Assembly: GCA_009929615.1 (NCBI GenBank)
Contig: SAAB01000017.1
Coordinates: 1 to 59,138, forward strand
DNA length: 59,138 nucleotides
Direction of reading: 5' to 3'
DNA from: Clostridia bacterium
Lineage (GTDB): Bacteria; Bacillota; Clostridia; Lachnospirales; Lachnospiraceae
Shown here: positions 9,077 to 17,459 of the stretch, piece by piece
Numbering within the stretch: position 1 is the first letter of the stretch
Layout: each line of letters starts with the position of its first letter
The notes under the pieces: model-generated
What the model was told of the DNA's origin: nothing
The model's database searches: none
Seen by the model: only the letters and a program-made list of their open reading frames with translations
Translations under genes and position numbers: made by a program

Positions 9077-9543
9077 ATTCCGTCTCCCTTCTCCGTCTTT
9101 TTCAGTTCGTCTTCCATAATATCCAGCATCTGATTAAAAAGGTCCACCATGTGCTGCATATTTTCCGGTTTCATCCGGTCAATGACCCTGCCCATAAGAC
9201 TTAACATAATCTTCCGGCATTCTTCCCGCTTGGCAATGCCCTTTTCCGTAATAAATACCACTGTATTTCTCCGGTCCTTCGAATCCACAGAACGTCCGAT
9301 ATAATTCTTTGCTTCCATAGTTTTCAGTGTTCGGCTTACAGCCGGTGGGGACACCTTCATTGCAGATGCAACCTCTGAAACAAAAATGTTTTTTTCGCCT
9401 TTCCTGCATTCCGGACATTTTGAAAGAATCTCTAATACTTTATATTCTCCCATAGAAATATCCTTTAGAACATTTCCCATCTGAAACCGACGCAGACGAA
9501 ACATAGCTTTAAACATTTGCTCCTGTACTTCCTGATTTTCCAT
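9070..9543 (-). CDS. MarR family transcriptional regulator
   Basis: Winged-helix regulator of 157 residues with the MarR pattern VSEVASAMKVSPPAVSRTLKTMEAKNYIGRSVDSKDRRNTVVFITEKG. It probably represses its own operon with the two exporter genes and is released by a ligand. The start at ATG 9543 has GAAGGG seven nt upstream; the longer frame would need a TTG at 9558 lying within that site. Two cysteines in KCPECRKG near residue 50 stand out and could make it redox- or metal-responsive, but one cannot tell from sequence. Confidence 0.92.
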   Translation of the reverse strand: MENQEVQEQMFKAMFRLRRFQMGNVLKDISMGEYKVLEILSKCPECRKGEKNIFVSEVASAMKVSPPAVSRTLKTMEAKNYIGRSVDSKDRRNTVVFITEKGIAKREECRKIMLSLMGRVIDRMKPENMQHMVDLFNQMLDIMEDELKKTEKGDGIC

Positions 9544-9564
9544 AATTTTTCCCTTCAATAACCA

Positions 9565-9594
9565 GGTTATTAATTAACCTTGTTAATAATTAAC
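9565..9594 (-). promoter_or_regulatory. Twin palindromic operators, probably for MarR
   Basis: Two inverted repeats lie side by side: GGTTATTAATTAACC (9565-9579) and the perfect palindrome GTTAATAATTAAC (9582-9594). Their centres are 16 bp apart. They sit just downstream of the predicted -10 at 9606-9611 and 22 nt before the MarR start. Bound repressor would block transcription of the whole exporter operon. Confidence 0.7.
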
Positions 9595-9605
9595 GTCAGT
9601 AATGT

Positions 9606-9633
9606 ATTTTACTCTATTTATACTAAAAGTCAA
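9606..9633 (-). promoter_or_regulatory. Predicted promoter of the MarR-ABC exporter operon
   Basis: On the minus strand, -35 TTGACT (9628-9633) and -10 TAAAAT (9606-9611) are 16 nt apart. The -35 overlaps the stop codon of the upstream brnQ gene. Confidence 0.65.
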
Positions 9634-10880
9634 CCCTTTATTTTCAAAATATAACGGCTATATAAAATTCCTAAAACCATTCCGGCTATTGCCGCCCAAA
9701 TCCAGCCCAAACCACCCGGATGGAAAATACTGCTGAGTCCTGTCAATCCAATGGTCCATGGATACACAGCTCGGTATTTCCCAACCCACTTGTGGATGAA
9801 TGCGAGTAGGATGAGCATAATCGCCATCGGATAAATAATATTCAATATCGGTACAGATACCTTTAATATGGTTGTCAATCCGGCATTGGCGATAATGGCA
9901 CTGGTTCCCGCAAAAATCAGAACCCATTTACGATAACTTATTTTAGGCCACTGCGTATAAAAATACTCACTGCAGCAGCTGAGCAGTCCCGTGCATGTAT
10001 TCAAACAGGCAATGAAGAAAATCGCTCCCAGAATAATATTCCCCGCCTGTCCATAAAGATACCCTACCATCTGGCTTAAAGTCTGTGCGCCATTGTCTCC
10101 CGTACCAAATTGGCCACCGGCTACTGCTCCAACCTGTGCCAGAGCACCATAAACTAACAGAAGAAGAATTCCTGCAACAATCCCTGATAAAATTGTTTCC
10201 CGTACCACTGCACTCTCTTTTTTGACACCTTTCTTTCGAATATTCATTGCAATAATAATTCCAAAATTTAAAGCAGCAATGGTATCCATGGTCTGATAAC
10301 CATCCAAAAATCCCTGGAGGGTAGAATTGCCACTGTAATTCCCTGTAGCCGCTCCATAGCCATTGCCCGAATGAAGCTGACATCCTATAAATACCACGGC
10401 AATAAGAATCAATAAAAGAGGGGCCAGAATTTTCCCCAGGCGGTCCGTCAGTTTATCCGGCTTTAAAGCCAATAGAGTTGCTGCGGCAAAAAAAGCAATA
10501 GAGTATATGACAAGATAAGAAGGCTGTATACCGTTCTTCCCTAAAAACGGAACAACAGCCATTTCAAATGATGTACTTGCTGTTCTTGGAATAGCCAGGC
10601 ACGGACCAATAGAAAGATAGGCAAGCAGTGTAAAAACCGAAGCAAATACCGGGTGAACCCGGCCTGCCAGTTTTGGAAGGCCATCGGAAACAGCTACTGC
10701 AGCCACACCGAGGATAGGCAGACCAATCGCACTTATAACAAATCCGGCTAAAGCAAGCCAGACCTTGTTTCCCGCCTGTGCTCCCAGAAACGGAGGAAAT
10801 ATAAGATTTCCTGCCCCAAAAAACATAGAAAATAACGTCAGCCCTACAAAAATCCTGTTTTTAAATGATAATTTCTCCAT
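9630..10880 (-). CDS. brnQ: Branched-chain amino acid transport carrier BrnQ
   Basis: Cation-coupled carrier of leucine, isoleucine and valine in the cytoplasmic membrane. The 416-residue protein is almost entirely hydrophobic, with about twelve membrane segments. It begins with the family hallmark GLTLFSMFFGAGNLIFPPFLG at residues 13-33, and also has AIPRTASTSFE near residue 100. A GGAGGA site precedes the start. It is monocistronic as far as can be seen. Upstream, TATAAT at 10918-10923 on the minus strand is a likely -10. Confidence 0.93.
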   Translation of the reverse strand: MEKLSFKNRIFVGLTLFSMFFGAGNLIFPPFLGAQAGNKVWLALAGFVISAIGLPILGVAAVAVSDGLPKLAGRVHPVFASVFTLLAYLSIGPCLAIPRTASTSFEMAVVPFLGKNGIQPSYLVIYSIAFFAAATLLALKPDKLTDRLGKILAPLLLILIAVVFIGCQLHSGNGYGAATGNYSGNSTLQGFLDGYQTMDTIAALNFGIIIAMNIRKKGVKKESAVVRETILSGIVAGILLLLVYGALAQVGAVAGGQFGTGDNGAQTLSQMVGYLYGQAGNIILGAIFFIACLNTCTGLLSCCSEYFYTQWPKISYRKWVLIFAGTSAIIANAGLTTILKVSVPILNIIYPMAIMLILLAFIHKWVGKYRAVYPWTIGLTGLSSIFHPGGLGWIWAAIAGMVLGILYSRYILKIKG

Positions 10881-10957
10881 ACTGTTCCTCCCAAATTTTC
10901 CTAATTTCCTAAATTCTATTATATCCCATCAGCCCTGTTAAAAACAGGTTTTTCTGC

Positions 10958-10986
10958 TTGTACAGATCCCTTGCTTCCTGTATACT
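10958..10986 (+). promoter_or_regulatory. Predicted promoter of the D-2-hydroxyacid dehydrogenase gene
   Basis: -35 TTGTAC (10958-10963) and -10 TATACT (10981-10986) are 17 nt apart. Just upstream, at 10934-10953, lies a short hairpin CCTGT/ACAGG followed by five T. Confidence 0.6.
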
Positions 10987-11023
10987 GTACTTATAAAAGT
11001 GCAAAATAAGGGGGTATTTTTTT

Positions 11024-11974
11024 ATGAATGCAAAAACTGTAGTATTGAATGGGGATCGAATGAATTATGATGGCAATCTTGATTACTCCATCCTTTCATC
11101 CGAAGTGAAAGTTTATGATGATACCACACCAGAACAGGTGATTGAAAGAATCCAGGGCTTTGATATCGTTGTAACAAAAGAGATGCCTGTTTCCGGTGAG
11201 ATTATCCGTCAGTTTCCTGACTGTGTCAAATTGATTTGTGAAGCAGGTACAGGTTATAACAACCTGGATTTGGATGCTGCCAGAGAAAAAGGAATTACCG
11301 TATGTAATGTTGCTGCTTACAGTACGGAACGTGTTGCTCATACAGCGATTATGATGATTATGAATCTCAGTTCTTCCATGCGCCGTCAGATTGCCATGCT
11401 TGACCGTGGTGACCACACTAATTTTACAAAGTGCATGCAGGTAGACCATGTGGAAATCAACGATAAGACTTTAGGGGTTATCGGTGCCGGACATATCGGC
11501 CGTGAAGTTATCAAAGTTGCCCAGGCTCTCGGCATGAAGATTATCGCTTATAATTATCCACCAATGGAAGACGAAGATGGCATTCATTTCACAACGCTGG
11601 AAGAAGTTTTCGCTCAAAGCGATTACATTACGCTTCATTGTCCATTACTTCCTCAGACACGTCATATTGTCAATAAAGAGACTCTTGCTCTGATGAAACC
11701 AAGTGCTTACATTATCAACACAGCCCGTGGTCCTCTCATCGATGAAGCCGCTTTAATTGAAGCCCTTCAGAACGGGGTTATTGCCGGAGCCGGCTTAGAT
11801 GTTCAGGAAGTGGAACCACTTGCAGAGGACAGTCCGCTTTACACCATGGAGAATGTTATTGTGACACCTCATATGGGATGGCGTGGTCTTGAAACCCGCC
11901 AGCGTCTTATCGCTCTCTTAGCAGAAAACATCCATAGTTATCTGGATGGCAAACCTATCAACGTAGTTAGTTAG
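11024..11974 (+). CDS. D-2-hydroxyacid dehydrogenase (NAD-dependent)
   Basis: Enzyme of 316 residues that reduces 2-oxoacids to D-2-hydroxyacids. Visible are the Rossmann motif GVIGAGHIGREV near residue 150, the catalytic arginine in NTARGPLIDE, and the catalytic histidine in VTPHMGWRGLETR near residue 285. The family includes D-lactate, glycerate (hydroxypyruvate) and phosphoglycerate dehydrogenases. Without the ACT domain of SerA, and with this length, a hydroxypyruvate reductase-like or D-lactate role is more likely. Substrate is not decidable here. A site AGGGGG eight nt before the ATG supports the start. Confidence 0.88.
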   Translation: MNAKTVVLNGDRMNYDGNLDYSILSSEVKVYDDTTPEQVIERIQGFDIVVTKEMPVSGEIIRQFPDCVKLICEAGTGYNNLDLDAAREKGITVCNVAAYSTERVAHTAIMMIMNLSSSMRRQIAMLDRGDHTNFTKCMQVDHVEINDKTLGVIGAGHIGREVIKVAQALGMKIIAYNYPPMEDEDGIHFTTLEEVFAQSDYITLHCPLLPQTRHIVNKETLALMKPSAYIINTARGPLIDEAALIEALQNGVIAGAGLDVQEVEPLAEDSPLYTMENVIVTPHMGWRGLETRQRLIALLAENIHSYLDGKPINVVS

Positions 11975-11994
11975 TATTTGTAATTAGTACATTG

Positions 11995-12033
11995 AATTCC
12001 CCGAATATCCTTTATAGAGATATTCGGGGAATT
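11995..12033. terminator. Bidirectional terminator between dehydrogenase and symporter genes
   Basis: A 15-bp stem AATTCCCCGAATATC / GATATTCGGGGAATT (11995-12009 with 12019-12033) is flanked by T-rich sequence on both sides. It ends two nt before the convergent symporter stop codon. Confidence 0.9.
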
Positions 12034-12034
12034 T

Positions 12035-13375
12035 TTATTTTATATATAAATATTTTTCTGTCTCTTCTTTAATCTCTCCGGATAAAAATAAAAGGGCCAC
12101 CAAATTTTGCAGAGCCATACATCCATTTAAGACATCGGACAAATCCCACACCAGATTCAGCTGCACCAGAGGAGCTGCCGCCGCCACCAGTACATAGAAA
12201 AATCGGTATAAAAACAAGGACTTGCTTCCAAAGAGATATTCCATACAACGTTCCCCATAGTAAGACCAACCCAGAATTGTTGAAAATGCAAAAGATACAA
12301 TTCCTATAATCAAAATCCCCGGACCAATCACCGGAATCTGTGCAAAGGCAAGGGTTGTCAAGCCGCCGCCATCACCGGCGGATGCCATATCGATGGCTGG
12401 ATTTTTCAAAATACTTGTTACCAGAACCAGACCTGTTATTGCACACACAACCACTGTATCCCAGAAAGTCCCCGTCGAAGAAATCAAGGCCTGCTGTACC
12501 GGATTGACAGACCGGGCCGCTGCTGCCGCAATGGGTGCTGAACCCATGCCAGATTCATTTGAAAAAAGACCTCTGGCAATACCATAACGCATCGCCATCA
12601 TCAAACCTCCTCCCATCAGTCCGCCTGCCGCGGCTCCAGGTTGAAATGCCATCACCAGAATCGTTCTAATTGCCGGAAGAATAAAATCATAATTCCATAC
12701 CAGAATAAGTCCACAGCCCCCGGCATAAAAGATACACATAAAAGGAACCAGCCGTTCACATATACGAGCAATATTTTTTATACCACCAAATATAACCACG
12801 GCGGCTCCTGCCGCCACAGCCAATCCCGTAAATTCCGGGGGAATACTCAGATTTTCTTCAAGAATCCGTCCGATGGCATTTGCCTGCACCCCGCAGCCAA
12901 TACCAAACGCCGCCATTGCTCCGAAAAAAGCAAAAGCCAGTGCCAGCCCTTTCATATGCAGTCCCCGCTCCAGTGCGTACATAGCGCCGCCCTGCATACG
13001 TCCGTCTTCTGTTTTCACCCGGTACTTTACAGCAATCAATGCTTCTCCATATTTCGTAGCAATCCCCAGAAGCCCTGTGAGCCAGCACCAGAAAACGGCT
13101 CCCGGACCACCAAGTGCAATAGCCGTTCCAACACCGATAATATTTCCTGTCCCCATCGTGGATGCAAGGGCCGTTGTCAATGCTCCAAAAGAACTGACTT
13201 CCCCCTCACCATCCTTCTCCCCGTCCAGAGACCAACGGATTCCACGAAACACAAAACGCTGAATAACCTTTGTCCTCATTGTTAAAAACAAATGAGTCCC
13301 CAGAAGCAGCAAAATCATCGGCCACCCCCACAAAAAGTCATTCAGCGTTCTTATTCCATTTTCTATAATTGTCAT
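12035..13375 (-). CDS. Sodium:alanine symporter family protein (AGCS)
   Basis: Amino acid carrier of 446 residues, with the AGCS signature region GALTTALASTMGTGNIIGVGTAIALGGPGAVFW near residues 63-97 and many hydrophobic helices. The family moves alanine or glycine into the cell with sodium. It is the last gene of a close run corA-thiW-thiM-MATE, with only 32 nt after the MATE gene, so it may be cotranscribed although the functions are not obviously linked. Confidence 0.9.
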   Translation of the reverse strand: MTIIENGIRTLNDFLWGWPMILLLLGTHLFLTMRTKVIQRFVFRGIRWSLDGEKDGEGEVSSFGALTTALASTMGTGNIIGVGTAIALGGPGAVFWCWLTGLLGIATKYGEALIAVKYRVKTEDGRMQGGAMYALERGLHMKGLALAFAFFGAMAAFGIGCGVQANAIGRILEENLSIPPEFTGLAVAAGAAVVIFGGIKNIARICERLVPFMCIFYAGGCGLILVWNYDFILPAIRTILVMAFQPGAAAGGLMGGGLMMAMRYGIARGLFSNESGMGSAPIAAAAARSVNPVQQALISSTGTFWDTVVVCAITGLVLVTSILKNPAIDMASAGDGGGLTTLAFAQIPVIGPGILIIGIVSFAFSTILGWSYYGERCMEYLFGSKSLFLYRFFYVLVAAAAPLVQLNLVWDLSDVLNGCMALQNLVALLFLSGEIKEETEKYLYIK

Positions 13376-13407
13376 TCCAAGCCTCCGGCTCAGGTTATCT
13401 CTATATT

Positions 13408-14748
13408 CTATGCCGCTTTCATTTTCTTTAAAACACCAAGTGCCAAAGGCAGTGCTACAAAAAAGGTAAGTATATCACTAATCATCTGGCACATCTCTAT
13501 ACCCTGCACGCCAAAAACAGAAGGCAGAATGGCAATCAATGGTAGGAAGAAAAGCCCCTGTCTGGCTGCCGCTACAATCGATGCCCGGGTTGCCATGCCA
13601 ATGGACTGAAGAAACATATTGCTCATAACAATCCAGCCATTTAAGGTGAAGCTGATACAGGTAAATCTCAATGCAGCAATGCCAACCGCCGCCACTTCCA
13701 GGTCATCCTTTCTAAAAATCCGAACCAGCTGAGGTGCTCCCAGAAAACCGGCCACAGAAACAAGGAATAAAAACAACGTGGCATATTTTACACAGAAATA
13801 AAAGGCTTCCCGCACCCGGTGAAAAAGCTTAGCACCATAATTAAAACCACATACAGGCTGAAATCCCTGACCAAATCCAATCAAAGCAGAATTGGCAAAC
13901 ATGGACACTCTTGAAACAATAGACATACCTGCAATGGCCGCATCCCCGTAAGCTCCAGCCGCCACATTCAAAGCAATGGTTGCCACACTGGCCAGTCCCT
14001 GTCTGCACAAAGACGGAAAGCCACCTCTGGCAATCTCCTTCATCAGATGCAGGCTCGGATGAAAGTTTTTCCAACGGATGCTGATTCCCGGACCTTTAAG
14101 GGCAAACGACAGAAGAATAACGAAGCTCACAAACTGGCTGATAATTGTTGCCAGTGCTGCGCCACCAATACCCATCCCCAAGCCAAAAATCAAGATCGGG
14201 TCGAGAACAATGTTAATCACTGCACCGGATACAATGCCTATCATTCCATAAAAAGCATTTCCCTGAAAACGGAGCTGATTATTTAATACCAGCGATGCCG
14301 TCATGTAAGGTGCACCAACTAAAATAAATCTCAGATAATCTATGGCGTAGGGCATAATCGTCTCGGTTGAACCCAAAGCCCTTGCCAGCGGCCCGATAAA
14401 AACCAGACCACCCACCATCAATAAAGTACCGGCAATTAAAGCTGCAAAAAATCCAAAGGATGCCATCAGAGACGCTTCTTCCATCTCCTGTGCCCCCAGT
14501 TTCCTTGAAATATAATTGCCTGAGCCATGTCCAAAAAAGAACCCGATTGCCTGTATAATTGCCATCAGGGAAAATACAATACCCACAGCTGCTGTTGCCG
14601 ATGTATTAATCCGTCCGACAAAAAAGGTATCTACCATATTGTAAAAAGAGGAAACCAGCATACTGATAATCGTCGGCACCGCCAGAGAACATACCAGATG
14701 GGGTATGGGCTCCTGTGTCATATAAATATACTTTTCCTTTGCATTCAT
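13408..14748 (-). CDS. MATE family efflux transporter
   Basis: Multidrug and toxin extrusion transporter of 446 residues with about twelve membrane helices. The N-terminal pattern PTIISMLVSSFYNMVDTFFVGR is characteristic of the NorM/DinF-like clostridial MATE proteins. The second half repeats the fold (ARGGFPSLCRQGLASVATIALN). AGGGG eight nt before the ATG supports the start. It begins 18 nt after thiM. Whether it exports a drug or a thiamin-related compound cannot be said. Confidence 0.9.
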   Translation of the reverse strand: MNAKEKYIYMTQEPIPHLVCSLAVPTIISMLVSSFYNMVDTFFVGRINTSATAAVGIVFSLMAIIQAIGFFFGHGSGNYISRKLGAQEMEEASLMASFGFFAALIAGTLLMVGGLVFIGPLARALGSTETIMPYAIDYLRFILVGAPYMTASLVLNNQLRFQGNAFYGMIGIVSGAVINIVLDPILIFGLGMGIGGAALATIISQFVSFVILLSFALKGPGISIRWKNFHPSLHLMKEIARGGFPSLCRQGLASVATIALNVAAGAYGDAAIAGMSIVSRVSMFANSALIGFGQGFQPVCGFNYGAKLFHRVREAFYFCVKYATLFLFLVSVAGFLGAPQLVRIFRKDDLEVAAVGIAALRFTCISFTLNGWIVMSNMFLQSIGMATRASIVAAARQGLFFLPLIAILPSVFGVQGIEMCQMISDILTFFVALPLALGVLKKMKAA

Positions 14749-14766
14749 AACTATTTCCCCTAACGT

Positions 14767-15615
14767 TTATTCTTGAATATAACGTACTTTCATTCGATTT
14801 CGTATATCTTCGTCTGTCATACAGGATAAGGCATCCTGGAAAGCTACCTGGAAACCTCCCGTTCCCAAACTTTTTTCAGACCCTGCTTCTCCACTGATTC
14901 CAAGAACCACACAGCCGGCCACTGCCGCCAATAAAGGCTCACCTGCCGCCATATAAGTTCCTGTCAATACATTCAGCATACAGCCTGTACCTGTTATGCG
15001 TCCCATCATATCACAGCCATTATCAATCAAAAATGCTTTCTGGCCATCTGTCACCAAATCGGTCTTTCCTGATGCCAGAATCACTGCTTCATATCTCACC
15101 GCCATCCGCTTTGCCAAAGCAATTGCTTCTCCCTGGTTGTTTTCAGAAAGCATATCTGCAGGATTGACATCCACACCACTGACACATTTTTCTTCGCCAG
15201 CCAAAGCTTTGAGTTCAGACATGTTTCCCTTTAATATCAGTTTTGCACCTTCTATCCTGTGCTTTAAAAATTCTATAATAATATCTTTTCTAAAGCTACT
15301 GCAGCCAATGCCTACCATATCAAGAATCACCGGTATTCCGGCTTCCATGGCTGTCCTTCCGGCAATCAGTATGGATGCCCTTCGTGCATCGGTAATATTC
15401 CCCAGATTCAATGCCAGGGCTCCTGCCGTCAGAGTTATCTCTGCCACTTCTTCCGGATGTTCTGCCATCATCGGCCGTCCTCCTGCTGCCAGGACAACAT
15501 TCGCACAATCATGAATCGATATAGGATTCGTAATACAATGAATCAGCGGTGCCCTCCCGGTCACCGCTGCTCGCATCTTTTCAATAGCATCTGCCAGATT
15601 TTTATCGTTAAGCAT
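14767..15615 (-). CDS. thiM: Hydroxyethylthiazole kinase ThiM
   Basis: Phosphorylates 4-methyl-5-(2-hydroxyethyl)thiazole for thiamin salvage. The product (282 residues) shows the family's N-terminal PLIHCITNPISIHDCANVVLAAG, which usually reads ITN-x-V-x-x-x-x-x-AN, and the conserved catalytic GTGCML motif. The start at ATG 15615 lies seven nt after AAAGGGG; an upstream ATG at 15621 sits directly on that site. It overlaps thiW by eight nt, linking uptake and phosphorylation of the thiazole. The C-terminus extends with CMTDEDIRNRMKVRYIQE, normal for the family. Confidence 0.92.
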   Translation of the reverse strand: MLNDKNLADAIEKMRAAVTGRAPLIHCITNPISIHDCANVVLAAGGRPMMAEHPEEVAEITLTAGALALNLGNITDARRASILIAGRTAMEAGIPVILDMVGIGCSSFRKDIIIEFLKHRIEGAKLILKGNMSELKALAGEEKCVSGVDVNPADMLSENNQGEAIALAKRMAVRYEAVILASGKTDLVTDGQKAFLIDNGCDMMGRITGTGCMLNVLTGTYMAAGEPLLAAVAGCVVLGISGEAGSEKSLGTGGFQVAFQDALSCMTDEDIRNRMKVRYIQE

Positions 15616-16339
15616 CTTCATGCCCCTTTTCTTTTTTTGACTGAGTTACGTAATAAACAACTGCCACAGCTTCAACCAATATCAATGCTGCGATTGGAAG
15701 TGCCTTCGCCATAATTCCATTCAGATTAAAAACATTTTTTGAAACAACAAGTACTGCCAGATAAACAATGATGCCAAGGAAACCGATACCTGCTGCATCC
15801 ATTCGTAAATCAGAAGGCTGTTCCAACACGGAGGAGCCAAGCATCTGCTGCATCTTCACCAGCATCTTGCCTTTATTTAAATATTTAAGGAAGATAAAAG
15901 CCACACTTCCTCCAATTAATGTTCCGCATATAAAAGATGGTACATAGAACATCCATGACAATCCCGTTCTTCCAACAATAAAGGTCATAACCGGATAAGA
16001 TGCCATAGCACCAATAATACCTGTACCTATAACTTCTCCAACAACAGCAAAAATCATACGTCCCTTTGAAACACGATATAAAACACCAGATAAAAAGGCA
16101 CCAAATACAGCTCCTGTCAACGCCAGCGGTGGAATACCCATAAACATCATACGAATAATACCAATCAAAACGGCACAGAGCAAAGAGTACCATGGTCCCA
16201 TCATAACCGAACATACAATATTAATTAAATGTGCCATAGGACACATGCCTTCAACCCTCAAAATCGGCGAAATAACAACACCAACAGCCACCATCATGGC
16301 CAGAAAAGTCATCTTTATCAATCCATTTTTTATATTCAC
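15608..16339 (-). CDS. thiW: ECF transporter S component ThiW with C-terminal membrane extension
   Basis: Substrate-binding membrane subunit that captures the thiazole moiety for an energy-coupling factor transporter; the energising EcfA1A2T genes are at 40.6-43.1 kb in this window. Residues 1-165 match ThiW: KMTFLAMMVAVGVVISPILRVEGMCPMAHLIN and the MGPWYSLLCAVLIGIIRM segment. ThiW usually stops at about 160-175 residues, but this one has 243. The extra tail carries two more membrane helices (about residues 178-200 and 207-230). It overlaps thiM and follows corA by 21 nt, with no room for a TPP riboswitch. Confidence 0.88.
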   Translation of the reverse strand: MNIKNGLIKMTFLAMMVAVGVVISPILRVEGMCPMAHLINIVCSVMMGPWYSLLCAVLIGIIRMMFMGIPPLALTGAVFGAFLSGVLYRVSKGRMIFAVVGEVIGTGIIGAMASYPVMTFIVGRTGLSWMFYVPSFICGTLIGGSVAFIFLKYLNKGKMLVKMQQMLGSSVLEQPSDLRMDAAGIGFLGIIVYLAVLVVSKNVFNLNGIMAKALPIAALILVEAVAVVYYVTQSKKEKGHEDA

Positions 16340-16360
16340 AATAAAACCTCTTTCTTCATC

Positions 16361-17302
16361 TTATAGCATTCTCTGTTTACGCAATAACCAGAGGGCAATG
16401 ATACATGTAATCAAAGTGATAATACACACAATGCCAAATCCCTGAACGGAATTTGCAAAAGGCATACCGCCCGAATTCACATTCATTCCATAAAGTCCTG
16501 AAATAATTGTCGGTATCGCCATAACGATGGTAATCGAGGTCAAATATTTCATTACATTATTCAAACGGCTGTCGATAATCGCTGATAACAATTCTCGGGT
16601 ACTGTTAATAATATCCCTGTATATCGTTGTCATCTCAATAGCCTGCTTGTTCTCAACAATAACATCATCCAAAAGTTCCTGGTCTTCAGGATACTGTTCC
16701 AAACGTTTATATCTGGTCAACCGGTCCAATACTACGCCATTCGCCCGTAAAGATGTGGCAAAGTAAACGAGGGTAGACTCTAACTCATGCAAATCAATTA
16801 AATCCACATTTTCTGTATTTCCGTCAATTCGTTCTTCAATAGCCATACGTTTCTTATCCAGCACCCGCAGATTCGCCTGATACAGTGCCGCCACGCGAAA
16901 CAATATCTGATAAACAAAGCGAAGTTTCTTCTTTGTACTGAATTCACGAATTCTCCCCTTGATAAACGGATGGAGAATCGGTGTATCTTCTGTGCATATC
17001 GTAATAATAACATTCTGTGTCAGAATAATTCCCAGAGGAATTGTTGTATACACCCGTTTCTCATGCCGCACTTCGACAGCGGGTATATCCACCAGAATCA
17101 GCGTATACCCCTGTTCCAGTTCAATACGTGAACTTTCCTCTTCATCCAATGCCGCCATAATATCATCGACATCAACCTCTAATTCGCCTGCAATACGTAT
17201 CCCCTCAGCCCGGGTTGGGTGAACCATATGTATCCATGAACCGTCCTGAATACGTTCTTCTTCATGTATCGAACGGTCTTCCGTTTTATATATATTTACC
17301 AT
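16361..17302 (-). CDS. CorA family magnesium/divalent cation transporter
   Basis: CorA-type channel of 313 residues: a large cytoplasmic domain, a long helix, then two C-terminal membrane helices. The signature YGMN is present in LYGMNVNSGGMPF near residue 280, though the usual E of the MPEL loop is replaced (GGMPF). It begins with VNIYKTEDRSIHEEERIQDGSWIH. CorA conducts Mg2+ and sometimes Co2+ or Ni2+; some relatives move Zn2+. It leads the run that includes thiW and thiM. Confidence 0.88.
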   Translation of the reverse strand: MVNIYKTEDRSIHEEERIQDGSWIHMVHPTRAEGIRIAGELEVDVDDIMAALDEEESSRIELEQGYTLILVDIPAVEVRHEKRVYTTIPLGIILTQNVIITICTEDTPILHPFIKGRIREFSTKKKLRFVYQILFRVAALYQANLRVLDKKRMAIEERIDGNTENVDLIDLHELESTLVYFATSLRANGVVLDRLTRYKRLEQYPEDQELLDDVIVENKQAIEMTTIYRDIINSTRELLSAIIDSRLNNVMKYLTSITIVMAIPTIISGLYGMNVNSGGMPFANSVQGFGIVCIITLITCIIALWLLRKQRML

Positions 17303-17346
17303 TCTGGATATCTTCCTCCTACCCTGTGCTTATTTTTTCTTCTTCT

Positions 17347-17374
17347 ATTATATACGCAACTGAAAAAATTGCAA
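17347..17374 (-). promoter_or_regulatory. Predicted promoter of corA-thiWM run
   Basis: On the minus strand, -35 TTGCAA (17369-17374) and a perfect -10 TATAAT (17347-17352) are 16 nt apart. I see no riboswitch between it and the corA start. Confidence 0.6.
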
Positions 17375-17390
17375 AGACATAACGATTTAT

Positions 17391-17419
17391 TTTACTAATA
17401 TCTATATTTATGCTAAAAT
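17391..17419 (+). promoter_or_regulatory. Predicted promoter of azlCD
   Basis: -35 TTTACT (17391-17396) and an extended -10 TGCTAAAAT (17411-17419) are 17 nt apart. An in-frame ATG at 17418 overlaps this -10, which argues against it as the azlC start. Confidence 0.65.
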
Positions 17420-17459
17420 GAGATTTGTTTTAGGAAAAAATGTAAATTGGAGAACAATT

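Noticed and set aside
12641-13285. 214-residue plus-strand frame inside the alanine symporter gene
   Set aside because: It is antisense to a clear AGCS symporter, is rich in His/Pro/Ser/Lys in a pattern typical of shadow frames, and has no ribosome-binding site.
17303-17459. TPP riboswitch or M-box before corA/thiW
   Set aside because: I looked for the TPP CTGAGA core and for an M-box-sized leader on the minus strand. The gap between the divergent promoters is too short, and neither motif appears.
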